The notes beneath the pieces were generated by a model. That model saw only the letters and a program-made list of their open reading frames with translations. It did no database searches and had not been told where the DNA came from. A stretch of DNA of 64,000 bases from Nocardioides jiangxiensis (GTDB lineage: Bacteria > Actinomycetota > Actinomycetes > Propionibacteriales > Nocardioidaceae), in NCBI RefSeq assembly GCF_030580915.1, contig NZ_JAUQTA010000001.1:1860001-1924000 (forward strand), read 5' to 3'. This document shows, piece after piece, positions 9,397 through 18,110 of this stretch (position 1 is its first letter; the number at the start of each line of letters is the position of its first letter). Both the position numbers and the translations under genes were made by a program.

Positions 9397-10430
9397 GCGC
9401 GGCCCTCGAGGTCGCCGCCGATGTGGCTGCCCGCGACGTCCGCGTCGCCCTGCGGATCGAGCCGGGGGAGACGGTCGCCCTCCTCGGCCCCAACGGAGCG
9501 GGGAAATCGACGCTCCTGGGCGCGGTCGCGGGATCGCTTCGTGACGGGGCCTCGCACGTGGTCCTCGGTGGGCGCACCCTCTCCGGCGCGTCGACCTGGG
9601 TGGCTCCCCACGATCGCGGGGTCGGTCTCCTCGCCCAGGACGCGCTGTTGTTCCCGCACCTCGACGTGACGGGCAACGTCGCGTTCGGCCCGCGCTCGCA
9701 GGGTCTGGGCCGCCGCGCCGCGCGGGCGGCAGCGGTGCGCTGGCTCGACCGGGTGGGCTGCGTCGACCTCGCGGACCGCCGCCCCGGGGCGCTCTCCGGC
9801 GGCCAGGCGCAGCGCGTCGCGATCGCGCGTGCACTGGCTGCGGAGCCCGAGGTGGTGCTCTTGGACGAGCCGATGGCCGCCCTCGACGTCGACGCGCGCC
9901 CCGCCCTCCGCCAGGTGCTGCGTGAGGTGCTCCGCGACCGCACCGCCGTGATCGCCACCCATGACGTGCTCGACGCGCTGCTGCTCGCGGACCGGGTCGT
10001 CGTGCTCGAGGGTGGGCGCGTCGTGGAGGACGGTCCGGCTGCAGAGGTCCTGGCGCGGCCCCGGTCTGCCTTCGCTGCACGCGTCGCCGGGCTCAACCTC
10101 GTCGGGGGGCGGTGGTCCTCCGGCGTACTCGTGGGGGAGCGGAGCGTCTCCGGGACGGCGCGCGAGGAGCTGCCCGAGGGAGCCGACGCCGTCGCCGCCT
10201 TCCGGCCCTCCGCCGTCTCGGTGTACGCCGCGGCGCCTGCGGGTTCTCCCCGCAACGCGTGGCCGGTGACCGTCTCCGCGATCGAGCCGTCGGCCGACCA
10301 GGTCCGGGTGGTCGCCGGCGACCTCGCGGCGCTCGTGACACCCCAGGCGGCTGCGGAGCTCCGCCTCGCGCCGGGCAGCGACGTCGTCTTCGTGGTGAAG
10401 GCCAACGAGGTGGAGATCTACCCGCGCTGA
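9393..10430 (+). CDS. modC: molybdate ABC transporter ATP-binding protein
   Basis: A 345-residue ABC ATPase. Walker [10 protein letters not shown] is at 32-40, the Q-loop in [14 protein letters not shown], signature LSGGQAQR and Walker [13 protein letters not shown] follow, then the His switch in IATHDV. The C-terminal about 90 residues look like a TOBE domain. Powers molybdate import with ModAB. It ends 9 bp from the convergent TetR gene. Confidence 0.93.
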   Translation: MSAALEVAADVAARDVRVALRIEPGETVALLGPNGAGKSTLLGAVAGSLRDGASHVVLGGRTLSGASTWVAPHDRGVGLLAQDALLFPHLDVTGNVAFGPRSQGLGRRAARAAAVRWLDRVGCVDLADRRPGALSGGQAQRVAIARALAAEPEVVLLDEPMAALDVDARPALRQVLREVLRDRTAVIATHDVLDALLLADRVVVLEGGRVVEDGPAAEVLARPRSAFAARVAGLNLVGGRWSSGVLVGERSVSGTAREELPEGADAVAAFRPSAVSVYAAAPAGSPRNAWPVTVSAIEPSADQVRVVAGDLAALVTPQAAAELRLAPGSDVVFVVKANEVEIYPR

Positions 10431-10439
10431 CTCGGTGGC

Positions 10440-11069
10440 TCAGGCGTGCGTCGCGCGCACGACACCGCTCACGAGCGCCTGGACGGTCGAGGCGAGGCGC
10501 TCGACGTCGACCTGCTCAGGAGTGGAGACCAGGAGGCGGCCGAAGTCCTCGGCCGTCGCGACCAGGGCGCGGGCGAGGATGGCGGGGTCTGCCTTGTCCG
10601 TGGGCACGTAGGTGCTGATGAGGGAGGCGACCTGGTCGCGGAGTCCCGCGCGGGCCCGCTCGATGCGCGCCGTGAGGGCCGGGGGTGCGGTGCCGTCGCC
10701 GGCGAGGATCAGTCGCCACGTCACCGGCTCGCGGCGTACGGCGTCGGCCCAGGCCTTCGTGATCCGGGCGGCCAGTGTCGACGGGTCGCCGAAGACGGCG
10801 AAGGGCAGCACCGAGGTCAGCTGCCCCATCGCCTTGCGTTCCTCGCGGTCGAGCAGCGTCTCCAGCAGCGCCGGCAGGGTCTCGAAGGCTCCGTAGAGGA
10901 CCGGCTTCGTCACGCCTGCCTCGGCGGCGATGGCCTGGGCGGTGAGCGCGGCGTAGCCGTCCCGTGCGACGACACGCAGGGCGGCGTCGAGCAGCTCGGT
11001 CCGTCGCTGCTCGACGGGCATGCGGGCGGCGTACGGCCTCCGCTTGCGCTTCTCGTCGTGGCTGGTCAT
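10440..11069 (-). CDS. TetR-family transcriptional regulator
   Basis: A 209-residue regulator. The DNA-binding domain occupies residues about 20-70, with helix 2-3 TAQAIAAEAGVTKPVLYGAF, and the rest is the variable ligand/dimer domain. It is transcribed away from a small membrane-protein gene. Between the two starts lies a perfect 11-bp inverted repeat (11091-11118), so autoregulation and repression of the neighbour pair are likely. The upstream region lacks a clear ribosome binding site. Confidence 0.9.
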   Translation of the reverse strand: MTSHDEKRKRRPYAARMPVEQRRTELLDAALRVVARDGYAALTAQAIAAEAGVTKPVLYGAFETLPALLETLLDREERKAMGQLTSVLPFAVFGDPSTLAARITKAWADAVRREPVTWRLILAGDGTAPPALTARIERARAGLRDQVASLISTYVPTDKADPAILARALVATAEDFGRLLVSTPEQVDVERLASTVQALVSGVVRATHA

Positions 11070-11090
11070 CGGAGGGAGGGTAGCGCGTCC

Positions 11091-11118
11091 ATGATTACTA
11101 CTCTATGGTAGTAATCAT
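11091..11118. promoter_or_regulatory. probable TetR operator, perfect palindrome
   Basis: Arms ATGATTACTAC and GTAGTAATCAT are perfect inverted complements of 11 bp separated by 6 bp. The site is unusually AT-rich for this genome. It sits 22 bp before the TetR start and overlaps the start codon of the divergent gene at 11117, an ideal position to block both transcripts. Confidence 0.75.
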
Positions 11119-11335
11119 GGGCACCGAATCACTCGCCCCGACGGTCGACGACGAAGCAACCGGAGGTGCGGCGACGACCCTGGTGACGCTCGCGGTCCTC
11201 GGCTACGTCGTCGGGGGCATCTTCTGGATGGAGGCCGCCGGCGCGGAGCCGACGAGCACCCTCACGCCCCTCAGCGTCGTCCAGTTCCTCTGGGCGATCC
11301 TCTTCTGGCCCCTGCACCTGGTCGGGATCGCCTGA
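11117..11335 (+). CDS. small two-helix membrane protein
   Basis: A 72-residue protein with two hydrophobic helices (around TLVTLAVLGYVVGGIFWM and VVQFLWAILFWPLHLVGI). The ATG at 11117 lies inside the TetR palindrome; the in-frame ATG at 11105 is the alternative. No ribosome binding site is visible, so translation may be leaderless. The stop and the next start share a base (TGATG), tying it to the following gene. No family recognised. Confidence 0.6.
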   Translation: MGTESLAPTVDDEATGGAATTLVTLAVLGYVVGGIFWMEAAGAEPTSTLTPLSVVQFLWAILFWPLHLVGIA

Positions 11336-11628
11336 TGGCACTCAACCCCGTCGGCGACATCCTCAAGAACGCCAACCGCACCCTGCGCAGCGCCGACGAC
11401 ATGCTCGGGCAGGTCGGCCAGACCCTCGCCTCGGTCGACGGTCGGCTCGTCGACGTGCGCGACCTGCTCGGCAACGTCGAGGGCCTGCTCGGGCGCACCG
11501 AGCAGACGCTGCTGAAGGTGCAGGGCCTCCTCGAGGAGCTCGAGGAGCGCATGGTCCTGCTCGACGAGCTGCCCGCGATGAAGCTCCAGCTGGCGGAGAT
11601 CCACGCGGCGGTCACCAGTCGCGGCTGA
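11335..11628 (+). CDS. amphipathic coiled-coil protein of unknown function
   Basis: A 97-residue, Cys-free protein made almost entirely of amphipathic helix with an approximate 7/11-residue repeat (repeated LL-G-V/D-L patterns such as VDVRDLLGNVEGLLGRTEQ). This resembles apolipoprotein- or phasin-like surface-binding helices, but that is inference from pattern only. It is translationally coupled to the small membrane protein and probably under the TetR regulator. Confidence 0.6.
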   Translation: MALNPVGDILKNANRTLRSADDMLGQVGQTLASVDGRLVDVRDLLGNVEGLLGRTEQTLLKVQGLLEELEERMVLLDELPAMKLQLAEIHAAVTSRG

Positions 11629-11679
11629 CGGAGCCGCGGATCCCTTCGCCTTCATCGGTCGAGTGCCTACCCTCGAGTC

Positions 11680-12129
11680 ATGCGCCTGCTGCTCCTGGGG
11701 ACCCTGCTCGTCGTCGCCCTGTCGGCGTGCGGCGCCGACGCCACCGACACGGCGGGCTCGGCCGCGCCGACGGCCGCGGGCAGCACCGCATCGCCCGACA
11801 ACGCGCTCGCCAAGGCCGCCGAGGAGCTCGCCAGGTCGTCGACCGACATCCCCACGGAGGTCCCGCCCGTGCCCCAGGAGTCGAGCGCGGATCCTGCGAT
11901 GACGATCGCGGCGGATCCGAGCAGGTACGTCGTCCCGACGCCGGTCGACGAGACCTCCGATGACTGCGCGACCATCTGGCGCGCCGGCCGGACCCTGCCC
12001 TCGCCGTACGACGGATGCATGGACGCCACGGGCCTGGTGACGCCCGAGGAGCGCGATGCCGGTGGCGGCCTCGCGTACGACTACCGGGGCCTCTGTGCCC
12101 GGGAGGGCGCGGTCATCCGCCGCTGTTGA
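11680..12129 (+). CDS. lipoprotein of unknown function
   Basis: A 149-residue protein with a lipoprotein signal: MRLLLLGTLLVVALSAC, lipidated Cys at 17. An Ala/Thr/Ser-rich linker precedes a small domain with four Cys residues near the C-terminus, suggesting two disulfides. No known family recognised. It stands alone between the coiled-coil gene and the PKD giant. Confidence 0.65.
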   Translation: MRLLLLGTLLVVALSACGADATDTAGSAAPTAAGSTASPDNALAKAAEELARSSTDIPTEVPPVPQESSADPAMTIAADPSRYVVPTPVDETSDDCATIWRAGRTLPSPYDGCMDATGLVTPEERDAGGGLAYDYRGLCAREGAVIRRC

Positions 12130-12244
12130 CGGCCTTCGCAGGTGGTCTAGGCCGCTTGCGCGTCGCGTACTGCGTGCCGTACCCCACATGGGCGGCTGTC
12201 GTTGACCCCTTCGTTTTGTCCGGAAGACGAAGGATGTGCCCCCT

Positions 12245-15200
12245 GTGAAGCTGCGCCCGATGCGGTCGAACCGACGCGCGCTCAAGCTGGTGCTCGCCAC
12301 CTCGCTTGCGGCGCCCGCAGCGTTCGTGGTCACGCCTGCCGCCGACGCCGCCCTGCTCAACTCGCCGCCGACCGCCGTGGCGCAGGCGACGCCGAACCCG
12401 GCCCACGCGGGCAACACGGTGACGCTGCTCGGCTCGGGGTCGAGCGACAGCCAGACGGCGACGGCCAACCTCTCCTACGCCTGGAACTTCGGTGACGGCT
12501 CTGCGGCCACCGCGTCGAGCAGCTCCAACATCGCGGTCGACCACATCTACCCGGACGCGGGCGTCTACACGGTCACGCTCACCGTGACCGACGCGGGCGG
12601 GCTCACCGACACCGACCAGGTGGTCCTCAACGTCGACGACACCGCGCCGGTGGCGCAGGCGACGGCGACGCCGTCCCCGGCCCTCGTCGAGCAGGCCGTC
12701 ACGTTCGACGGCTCGGGTACCGCCGACCAGGAGACGGCCGACAGCGGCCTGACCTTCGCCTGGACCTTCGGCGACGGCTCGACCGGCGCGGGCGTCAAGC
12801 CGACCCACGCCTACGCCGCCGCGGGCACCTACACGGTGAAGCTGGTCGTCACCGACCCGCAGGGCGCCAGCGACACGAAGACCTTCGCCCTCCAGGTCAC
12901 CAACTCCGCGCCCACGGCGGCCGGCACGATCACGCCCGCGTCCCCGACGGCGGGCGAGTCGGTCACCTTCGACGGCACCGCCTCCACGGACAAGGAGACG
13001 CCGCAGTCGCTGACCTACTCCTGGGACTTCGCCGACGGATCGCCCAAGGCGTCCACCGTCGCGCCGGCGCACACCTACGCCGCCTCCGGCTACTACCAGG
13101 TCAAGCTCACCGTGACCGACCCCCAGGGTCTGGCCACGACGAAGAGCTTCGCCCTGACCGTCGGTGCGAACGAGAAGCCCGCTGCCCGGTTGACTGCCTC
13201 GCAGACCAAGGCGAACGTCGGCCAGTCCGTCTCCTTCGACGGCTCGACCTCGACCGACCGCGAGACCGCGGCCCTCACCTACGCCTGGGACTTCGGCGAC
13301 GGTACGGACACGACCGCGCTCACGAGCTCGAAGGTCACGCACTCCTGGACCGCCGCGGGCACCTACACGGTCACGCTGCGCGTGACCGACGCCAACGGGC
13401 AGACCGGCACGGCGACCGTCACGATCACGGTCGGCAACACCGCCCCGGTCCCTGCCGGAACCGTCACGCCGCAGCCGGCGTACGCGCTGCAGCAGGTCAC
13501 CCTCGACGGGTCCGCCTCCACGGACGCGGAGACGCCGAGCCAGCTGCAGTACTCCTGGACGTTCGGCGACGGCTCCGCCGCCACGGCGTACGACGCCAGC
13601 CCGGTCGCCAAGCACGTCTACGCCGCCGGCAGCTACACCGCGACCTTGCGCGTGAAGGACCCGGTGGGAGCCGTCTCCCTCAAGACCTTCAGCGTCTCGG
13701 TCCTCGCGAACGCCGCGCCGGTGGCCAGGCCCACCGCCACACCGAACCCGGCCCACCCGGGCAAGCCGGTCACCCTCGACGGCAGCGGTTCGACTGACGC
13801 CGACGGCGACGCCCTGACGTACCTCTGGACGCTGCCGGACGGCTCGTCCGCGACGACCGCCTCGACGGCGTACACGTTCCCCGCGACCGGCACCTACACG
13901 GCCAGCCTCACCGTGACCGACGCCCACGGCATCTCCTCGACGTCCTCGGTCACCGTCGAGGCCACCAACGCGGCTCCGACCGCCGCTGTCGCGGCCTCGC
14001 CGCTCACCGCCCACCGCGGCCAGGAGGTCACCTTCGACGGACGCGGCTCGAGCGACCCGGACGCGGACGCGCTGACGTACCTGTGGGAGTTCCCGGGCGG
14101 TGACACGGCCACGACGTCCGTTGCCAAGCACACCTGGGCCGACGCCGGCTCGTACGCCGTCAAGCTGACCGTCGTCGACCCGTTCGGTGCCTCCGCCACG
14201 AAGACCGTCACCGTGACCGTGGTCAACCGGGCTCCGGTCGCCGTGGCGACCGCATCCCCGCAGGCAGCCCACACCGGCGAGACCGTGACCTTCGACGGCA
14301 CGGGCTCCTCCGACCCGGACGGCGATGCGCTGTCCTACACGTGGGAGTTCCCCGGTGGGGCGACCGCGACGACCGCGAAGGCTACGCGCGCCTTCCCGGC
14401 CGTCGGCACCTACCAGGTCAAGCTCACGGTGACCGACGCGTTCGGCGCCTCGACCTCCGACCTCGTGACCGTGACTGCCTCCAACGCGGCGCCGGTCGCA
14501 TCGGCGACGGCCACGCCGGCCACCCCGCACCCCGGCGACACCATCACCTTCGACGGCACGGGCTCGTCCGACCCGGACGGCGACGCACTGACCTACAGGT
14601 GGGAGTTCCCGGGCGGCGTCACGGCGACCACCGCGAAGACGACCCGCCCGGCCGGCCCGATCGGCACCTACCAGGTCAAGCTCACCGTGACGGACCCCTA
14701 CGGTGCCTCGTCCTCGACGACGCTGACGGTGAACGTCTCCAACAAGGCGCCGACGGCGGTCGCGACCTTCTCGCCGGCTGCTCCGCGGCCGGGCACCACG
14801 GTGACCTTCGACGGCACGGGCTCCTCCGACCCGGACGGCGATGCGCTGGCCTACACGTGGGAGTTCCCGGACGGCTCCACCTCCACGGTGGCCAAGCCGA
14901 CCCGCAGCTGGTCCGCGCCGGGCAGCTACCCGGTGAAGCTGACCGTCACCGACCCGTACGGTGCCTCCGCGTCGACGACCGTGACGGTCACCGTCTCGAA
15001 CAAGACGCCCGTGGCCGCCGCGACCGCGACTCCGACCGCTCCGCGCCCAGGTGACACGGTGACCTTCGACGGGACCGGTTCGTCCGACCCCGACGGTGAC
15101 GCGCTGACCTACCGGTGGGAGTTCCCGGGTGGCGCCACGGCGACGACTGCCAAGGCGACCCGCACCTGGAGCGCCACGGGCAGCTACACCGCCAAGCTGA

Positions 15201-16657
15201 CCGTCACCGACCCCTACGGCGCGTCGTCGTCGACCACGGTGTCGGTCAACGTCTCCAACCAGGCCCCGGTCGCCTCGGCGACTGCGACGCCGGTCGCCCC
15301 GCACGTCGGTGACGCCGTCTCCTTCGACGCCACCGGCTCCTCCGACCCGGACGGCGACGCGCTGACCTACTTGTGGGCGTTCCCGGGTGGGGCGACCGCG
15401 ACGACGGCCAAGGCCAGCCACACCTGGTCGGCGACGGGCAGCTACCTCGTCACGCTCACCGTCACGGACCGCTACGGCGCCTCGTCGTCGACCACGGTGA
15501 CCGTGAACGTCGGCAACGCCGCGCCGTCGGCCGTGGGCACGGCCACGCCGGCCGCTCCACACCCGGGAAGCGTCGTGACGTTCGACGCGACCCGGTCCTC
15601 GGACCCGGACGGCGACGCGCTGACGTACCTGTGGGACTTCGGCGGTGGCGACACCGCGACGACCGCCAGTGCGACGCACACCTGGGCGTCGCTGGGCAGC
15701 TACCCGGTCACGCTGACGGTGACGGACGCGTTCGGGGCCTCCGACACCACCACCCTCACGGTGGTCGTGTCGAACCGGGCGCCGGTGGTGTCCGCGGCCG
15801 TGACGCCGGCTGCGCCGCTCCCGGGCGACGTCGTGACGTTCGACGGCACCGGATCCTCGGACCCGGACGGCGACGCGCTCACGTACCTGTGGGACTTCGG
15901 CGGCGGTGACACGGCGAGCACGGCGAAGGCCACCCGCAGCTGGAGCGCTCCCGGTAGCCACACGGGCACGCTCACGGTCACGGACGCGTTCGGCGCGTCC
16001 TCGTCGACGACCGTCACCGTGACCGTCGCGAACACGGCGCCGACGGCGTCGTTCACCTTCGCTCCGCAGCCGCTGTACACCGGCGTGACGGCGACGTTCG
16101 ACGCCAGCGCCTCGTCCGACCAGGAGAGCCCGGGCTCGCTCACCTACGCGTGGAGCGTGGACGGCGGGGCCCCCGTCGAGGGGGCGACGCTGGCCCGCAG
16201 CTTCGGCCAGCCGGGCAGTCACAGCGTCGCGCTGCGGGTGACCGATGCAGACGGTGCCTCGTCGACGGCGTACCGGACGGTCATCGTCGCCCGCCGCGTG
16301 GCGTGCGAGGGCTCCTCGGTCACGCGGGGCGGCACCTGGAACGTCGTGTCGAGCAACGCGCGCGGCGGCAAGAGCTGCCGCAACGCCACGTCCGGCCGCG
16401 GGTCGCTGACCGTCCTCACGAGCGGCGACCGGTTCGGCCTGACCTTCGGCAGGGTCAAGGGCGGCGGCACCGCGAAGATCTACGTCGACGGCAGCTACGT
16501 CGGTGCCGTCTCGACCGGCGCGACCTCGACCACGGTCGCCTGGACCGGCCGGACCGTCTTCGCCGGCCTCGGCGCCGGGCCGCACAAGGTCGTGGTCCGG
16601 ATGGCGACCGGCATCGGCAACATCGATGACCTGCTCGTCTACGGGCCACTCCGCTGA
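12245..16657 (+). CDS. large secreted protein with 15 tandem PKD repeats
   Basis: About 1470 residues. The GTG at 12245 is chosen because AAGGA lies about 10 bp upstream; a GTG at 12236 is in frame but too close to it. A signal peptide ends near the AxA before residue 35. Fifteen PKD (polycystic kidney disease, Ig-like) domains of about 86-90 residues follow, each with the pattern P-V-x-A-x-A-T-P, VTFDGTGSSDPDGDALTY, a W-x-F-x-G/D-G core and LTVTDxxGAS. A C-terminal beta-rich domain of about 120 residues has two Cys and resembles carbohydrate-binding jellyrolls. There is no LPxTG motif and no C-terminal membrane helix, so it is probably released or held non-covalently. A role in surface adhesion or polymer binding is inferred. 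Confidence 0.88.
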   Translation: MKLRPMRSNRRALKLVLATSLAAPAAFVVTPAADAALLNSPPTAVAQATPNPAHAGNTVTLLGSGSSDSQTATANLSYAWNFGDGSAATASSSSNIAVDHIYPDAGVYTVTLTVTDAGGLTDTDQVVLNVDDTAPVAQATATPSPALVEQAVTFDGSGTADQETADSGLTFAWTFGDGSTGAGVKPTHAYAAAGTYTVKLVVTDPQGASDTKTFALQVTNSAPTAAGTITPASPTAGESVTFDGTASTDKETPQSLTYSWDFADGSPKASTVAPAHTYAASGYYQVKLTVTDPQGLATTKSFALTVGANEKPAARLTASQTKANVGQSVSFDGSTSTDRETAALTYAWDFGDGTDTTALTSSKVTHSWTAAGTYTVTLRVTDANGQTGTATVTITVGNTAPVPAGTVTPQPAYALQQVTLDGSASTDAETPSQLQYSWTFGDGSAATAYDASPVAKHVYAAGSYTATLRVKDPVGAVSLKTFSVSVLANAAPVARPTATPNPAHPGKPVTLDGSGSTDADGDALTYLWTLPDGSSATTASTAYTFPATGTYTASLTVTDAHGISSTSSVTVEATNAAPTAAVAASPLTAHRGQEVTFDGRGSSDPDADALTYLWEFPGGDTATTSVAKHTWADAGSYAVKLTVVDPFGASATKTVTVTVVNRAPVAVATASPQAAHTGETVTFDGTGSSDPDGDALSYTWEFPGGATATTAKATRAFPAVGTYQVKLTVTDAFGASTSDLVTVTASNAAPVASATATPATPHPGDTITFDGTGSSDPDGDALTYRWEFPGGVTATTAKTTRPAGPIGTYQVKLTVTDPYGASSSTTLTVNVSNKAPTAVATFSPAAPRPGTTVTFDGTGSSDPDGDALAYTWEFPDGSTSTVAKPTRSWSAPGSYPVKLTVTDPYGASASTTVTVTVSNKTPVAAATATPTAPRPGDTVTFDGTGSSDPDGDALTYRWEFPGGATATTAKATRTWSATGSYTAKLTVTDPYGASSSTTVSVNVSNQAPVASATATPVAPHVGDAVSFDATGSSDPDGDALTYLWAFPGGATATTAKASHTWSATGSYLVTLTVTDRYGASSSTTVTVNVGNAAPSAVGTATPAAPHPGSVVTFDATRSSDPDGDALTYLWDFGGGDTATTASATHTWASLGSYPVTLTVTDAFGASDTTTLTVVVSNRAPVVSAAVTPAAPLPGDVVTFDGTGSSDPDGDALTYLWDFGGGDTASTAKATRSWSAPGSHTGTLTVTDAFGASSSTTVTVTVANTAPTASFTFAPQPLYTGVTATFDASASSDQESPGSLTYAWSVDGGAPVEGATLARSFGQPGSHSVALRVTDADGASSTAYRTVIVARRVACEGSSVTRGGTWNVVSSNARGGKSCRNATSGRGSLTVLTSGDRFGLTFGRVKGGGTAKIYVDGSYVGAVSTGATSTTVAWTGRTVFAGLGAGPHKVVVRMATGIGNIDDLLVYGPLR
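12359..16288 (+). repeat. tandem coding repeats (15 PKD units)
   Basis: Fifteen units of about 258-273 bp. Units 8-14 are much more alike than units 1-5 and 15: nearly every one carries the same FDGTGSSDPDGDALTY core. This suggests recent duplication or homogenisation in the middle of the array. Confidence 0.85.
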
Positions 16658-16671
16658 CGCAGCAACCTCCG

Positions 16672-16710
16672 CAGCAGCCCCGCCGCGCCCCGTGCGCTGC
16701 GGGGCTGCTG
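16672..16710 (+). terminator. hairpin after the PKD gene
   Basis: Arms CAGCAGCCCCGC and GCGGGGCTGCTG form a perfect 12-bp stem 14 bp after the PKD stop, between two convergent genes. Confidence 0.7.
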
Positions 16711-16733
16711 TGTTCCGGGGCTCCCGGGCGTGC

Positions 16734-17441
16734 TCAGTAGGTGAACGAGTAGCGCTTGTCGGAGATGAACGACTTCCACTCGCCGCTCGCCTTGCCGTAC
16801 TGGGTGTCGAAGAGGCCCGATCCTGCGACCACGAGGACCCGGGACCCCTTCGCGAACCCGCATCGCCCCAGCATGCCGAGCGACACCTGGTAGTGCACGG
16901 TGCTGGTGCTGTAGACCAGTGATCCCTTGCCCGGGTGGTGTGTTCGTGCGGCACCTGTCGTCGCGGTCGCCTGATCGCAGTACCAGTACGTGGTGTAACC
17001 GGTGCCGGCGCTCGTGTCGGGCACGGCGTCGATCACGAGGCGACCCAGCTCCGTTCCGTGAGCGTTGTCGAAACGCAGCACGGTGTGGGAGTTGATGCCC
17101 CACCCGTTCGACATCCGCAGACGGTCCAGGCGGTTGTAGGTGGTCGTCGCGTAGAACGTCGTGGCGTCGCGGCGGAGCGAAAGCGTCTTCAAGGTCGGGT
17201 CCGTCCGGGCGTACCCCTGGAGGTGCGCCGCCGCCTGGGTCTCGGTGAGTCCGTAGCTCCAGAACTTCACCGGGGTCCCGGTGGGGGCGATCGAGCCGAA
17301 GGCCGGCGAGCTGAGGATCACCGCCCCGAGGCAGGCCGCCACCACTGAGGCCAGGGCTGGTCCGAGCGAGGTGCGCGGCCTCGCCGACGGTAGCCCGTGG
17401 GCCGCCCGATCCGCGTCGATGTGCCTCCGCGCATGCGCCAT
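16734..17441 (-). CDS. secreted protein of unknown function
   Basis: A 235-residue protein. The ATG at 17441 is preceded by GGGAGG at good spacing; the frame runs further upstream into the duplicated tRNA-terminator sequence and that extension is rejected. A signal peptide (about residues 28-48, ending in a small-residue site before SIAPTG) is followed by a Tyr/Thr-rich domain with one Cys pair. No family recognised. It is the last host gene before the integrated element. Confidence 0.7.
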   Translation of the reverse strand: MAHARRHIDADRAAHGLPSARPRTSLGPALASVVAACLGAVILSSPAFGSIAPTGTPVKFWSYGLTETQAAAHLQGYARTDPTLKTLSLRRDATTFYATTTYNRLDRLRMSNGWGINSHTVLRFDNAHGTELGRLVIDAVPDTSAGTGYTTYWYCDQATATTGAARTHHPGKGSLVYSTSTVHYQVSLGMLGRCGFAKGSRVLVVAGSGLFDTQYGKASGEWKSFISDKRYSFTY

Positions 17442-17536
17442 GTGACGTCCTCCCGTTCGCCGGCACGCCGATCGTGCCGATACCGGGTTGATGTCACCGG
17501 GGATGCCGGGCGTTACAGCGGCGGGCGCCAGACACG

Positions 17537-17588
17537 CGAGAACCCCGCCCGGTTCGCAGGAGTTCCTGCGGGTGGGACGGGGTTCTCG
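17537..17588 (-). terminator. original tRNA-Thr terminator, displaced by the integration
   Basis: Outer arms CGAGAACCCCG and CGGGGTTCTCG enclose an inner hairpin GCAGGA-GT-TCCTGC. A copy with only four differences lies at 28713-28764 beside the intact tRNA. This copy follows the displaced tRNA fragment, so it is most simply the original host terminator. Confidence 0.7.
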
Positions 17589-17591
17589 GAG

Positions 17592-17636
17592 TGGAGCCAC
17601 CTGTCAGATTCGAACTGACGACCTGCTCATTACGAG
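17592..17636. repeat. attachment site, displaced 3' part of tRNA-Thr
   Basis: These 45 bp are identical to 28768-28812, the 3' part of tRNA-Thr (CCA end, T arm, variable loop and part of the anticodon arm, minus strand). With the flank back to 17531 the match is 100 of 106 bases without gaps. The fragment lacks the acceptor 5' strand and D arm, so it cannot be a working tRNA. Confidence 0.93.
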
Positions 17637-17712
17637 ACCGTCCGGGGCCTTTGGTTGAGCGGAAGGCGCCGTCCTTCGGCGTGCGTGAAGTGCGCTGGTT
17701 CCCGGGGTCCGA

Positions 17713-17729
17713 GGTGCGCCGGGGGTGCG
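17713..17729 (+). repeat. possible integrase arm-type site, left copy
   Basis: GGTGCGCCGGGGGTGCG, identical and in the same orientation to 28668-28684. In the excised circle the two copies would flank the 45-bp core at about 76 and 83 bp, as arm sites for tyrosine integrases do. Confidence 0.45.
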
Positions 17730-17850
17730 CGAAGTCAAGGTCGGGTACGCCGCGGAGGGTGAGGCTTCGGGGCGGCCCCGGAGGTGTCGCGCGCCGTCTC
17801 CACCGTGGGTGATCTGAGCGTGCCGTGACCGCTGGGGCGAAGCGGCCTGA

Positions 17851-17917
17851 GCTGGCGCCTGGTCTCCGTCGTCACCAGCCCTGAGGGGTGGGGTGCGCGC
17901 AGGGACCGGGCGCCAGC
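17851..17917. repeat. long interrupted inverted repeat
   Basis: Arms of 16 bp (17851-17866 and 17902-17917) match at 14 positions, around a 35-bp loop. The stem includes a perfect GCTGGCGCC/GGCGCCAGC. It could fold in single-stranded DNA or RNA; a replication or regulatory structure of the element is possible. Confidence 0.45.
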
Positions 17918-18110
17918 CCGCATGCCCGGAGCGCGGGGCCCCGCCCCGCGGCGCGCCGCAGGCGCGCCCTTGACCAAGGAGAAGAAGCTCTTAACCGCAT
18001 CTAATCCATCTGCGACTCATGCAGAAGCGCGCGGATCAGCGGAGGTGACCGCGCGTTTCCACCGCGTCACCAGTGGCGAGTGACATAAGACGATCGCTGA
18101 GGGCCCGTTC

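Larger units (their letters stand above)
17637..18110. other. non-coding left end of the element
   Basis: No convincing gene in about 470 bp. It holds a 17-bp sequence (17713-17729) repeated at the other end of the element and a long interrupted inverted repeat (17851-17917). A more AT-rich stretch follows at about 17975-18015. The short open frames here have no ribosome binding sites or recognisable products. Confidence 0.6.

Noticed and set aside
7585..10080. Long minus-strand open frame opposite modABC
   Set aside because: The plus strand has complete ModA, ModB and ModC with all motifs; the opposite product is low-complexity Arg/Gly.
12113..16954. Very long minus-strand open frame (1613 codons) opposite the PKD gene
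   Set aside because: It is antisense to a clear PKD array; the Arg/Gly/Val-rich translation is a by-product of high GC and repeated codons.
17592..17636. Second tRNA-Thr gene
   Set aside because: Only the 3' part is present; the acceptor 5' strand and D arm are missing, so it is the attachment-site remnant.
17637..18110. Small genes in the left end of the element (for example around 17735-17977)
   Set aside because: No ribosome binding sites, low-complexity Arg/Pro products and overlap with the inverted repeat.
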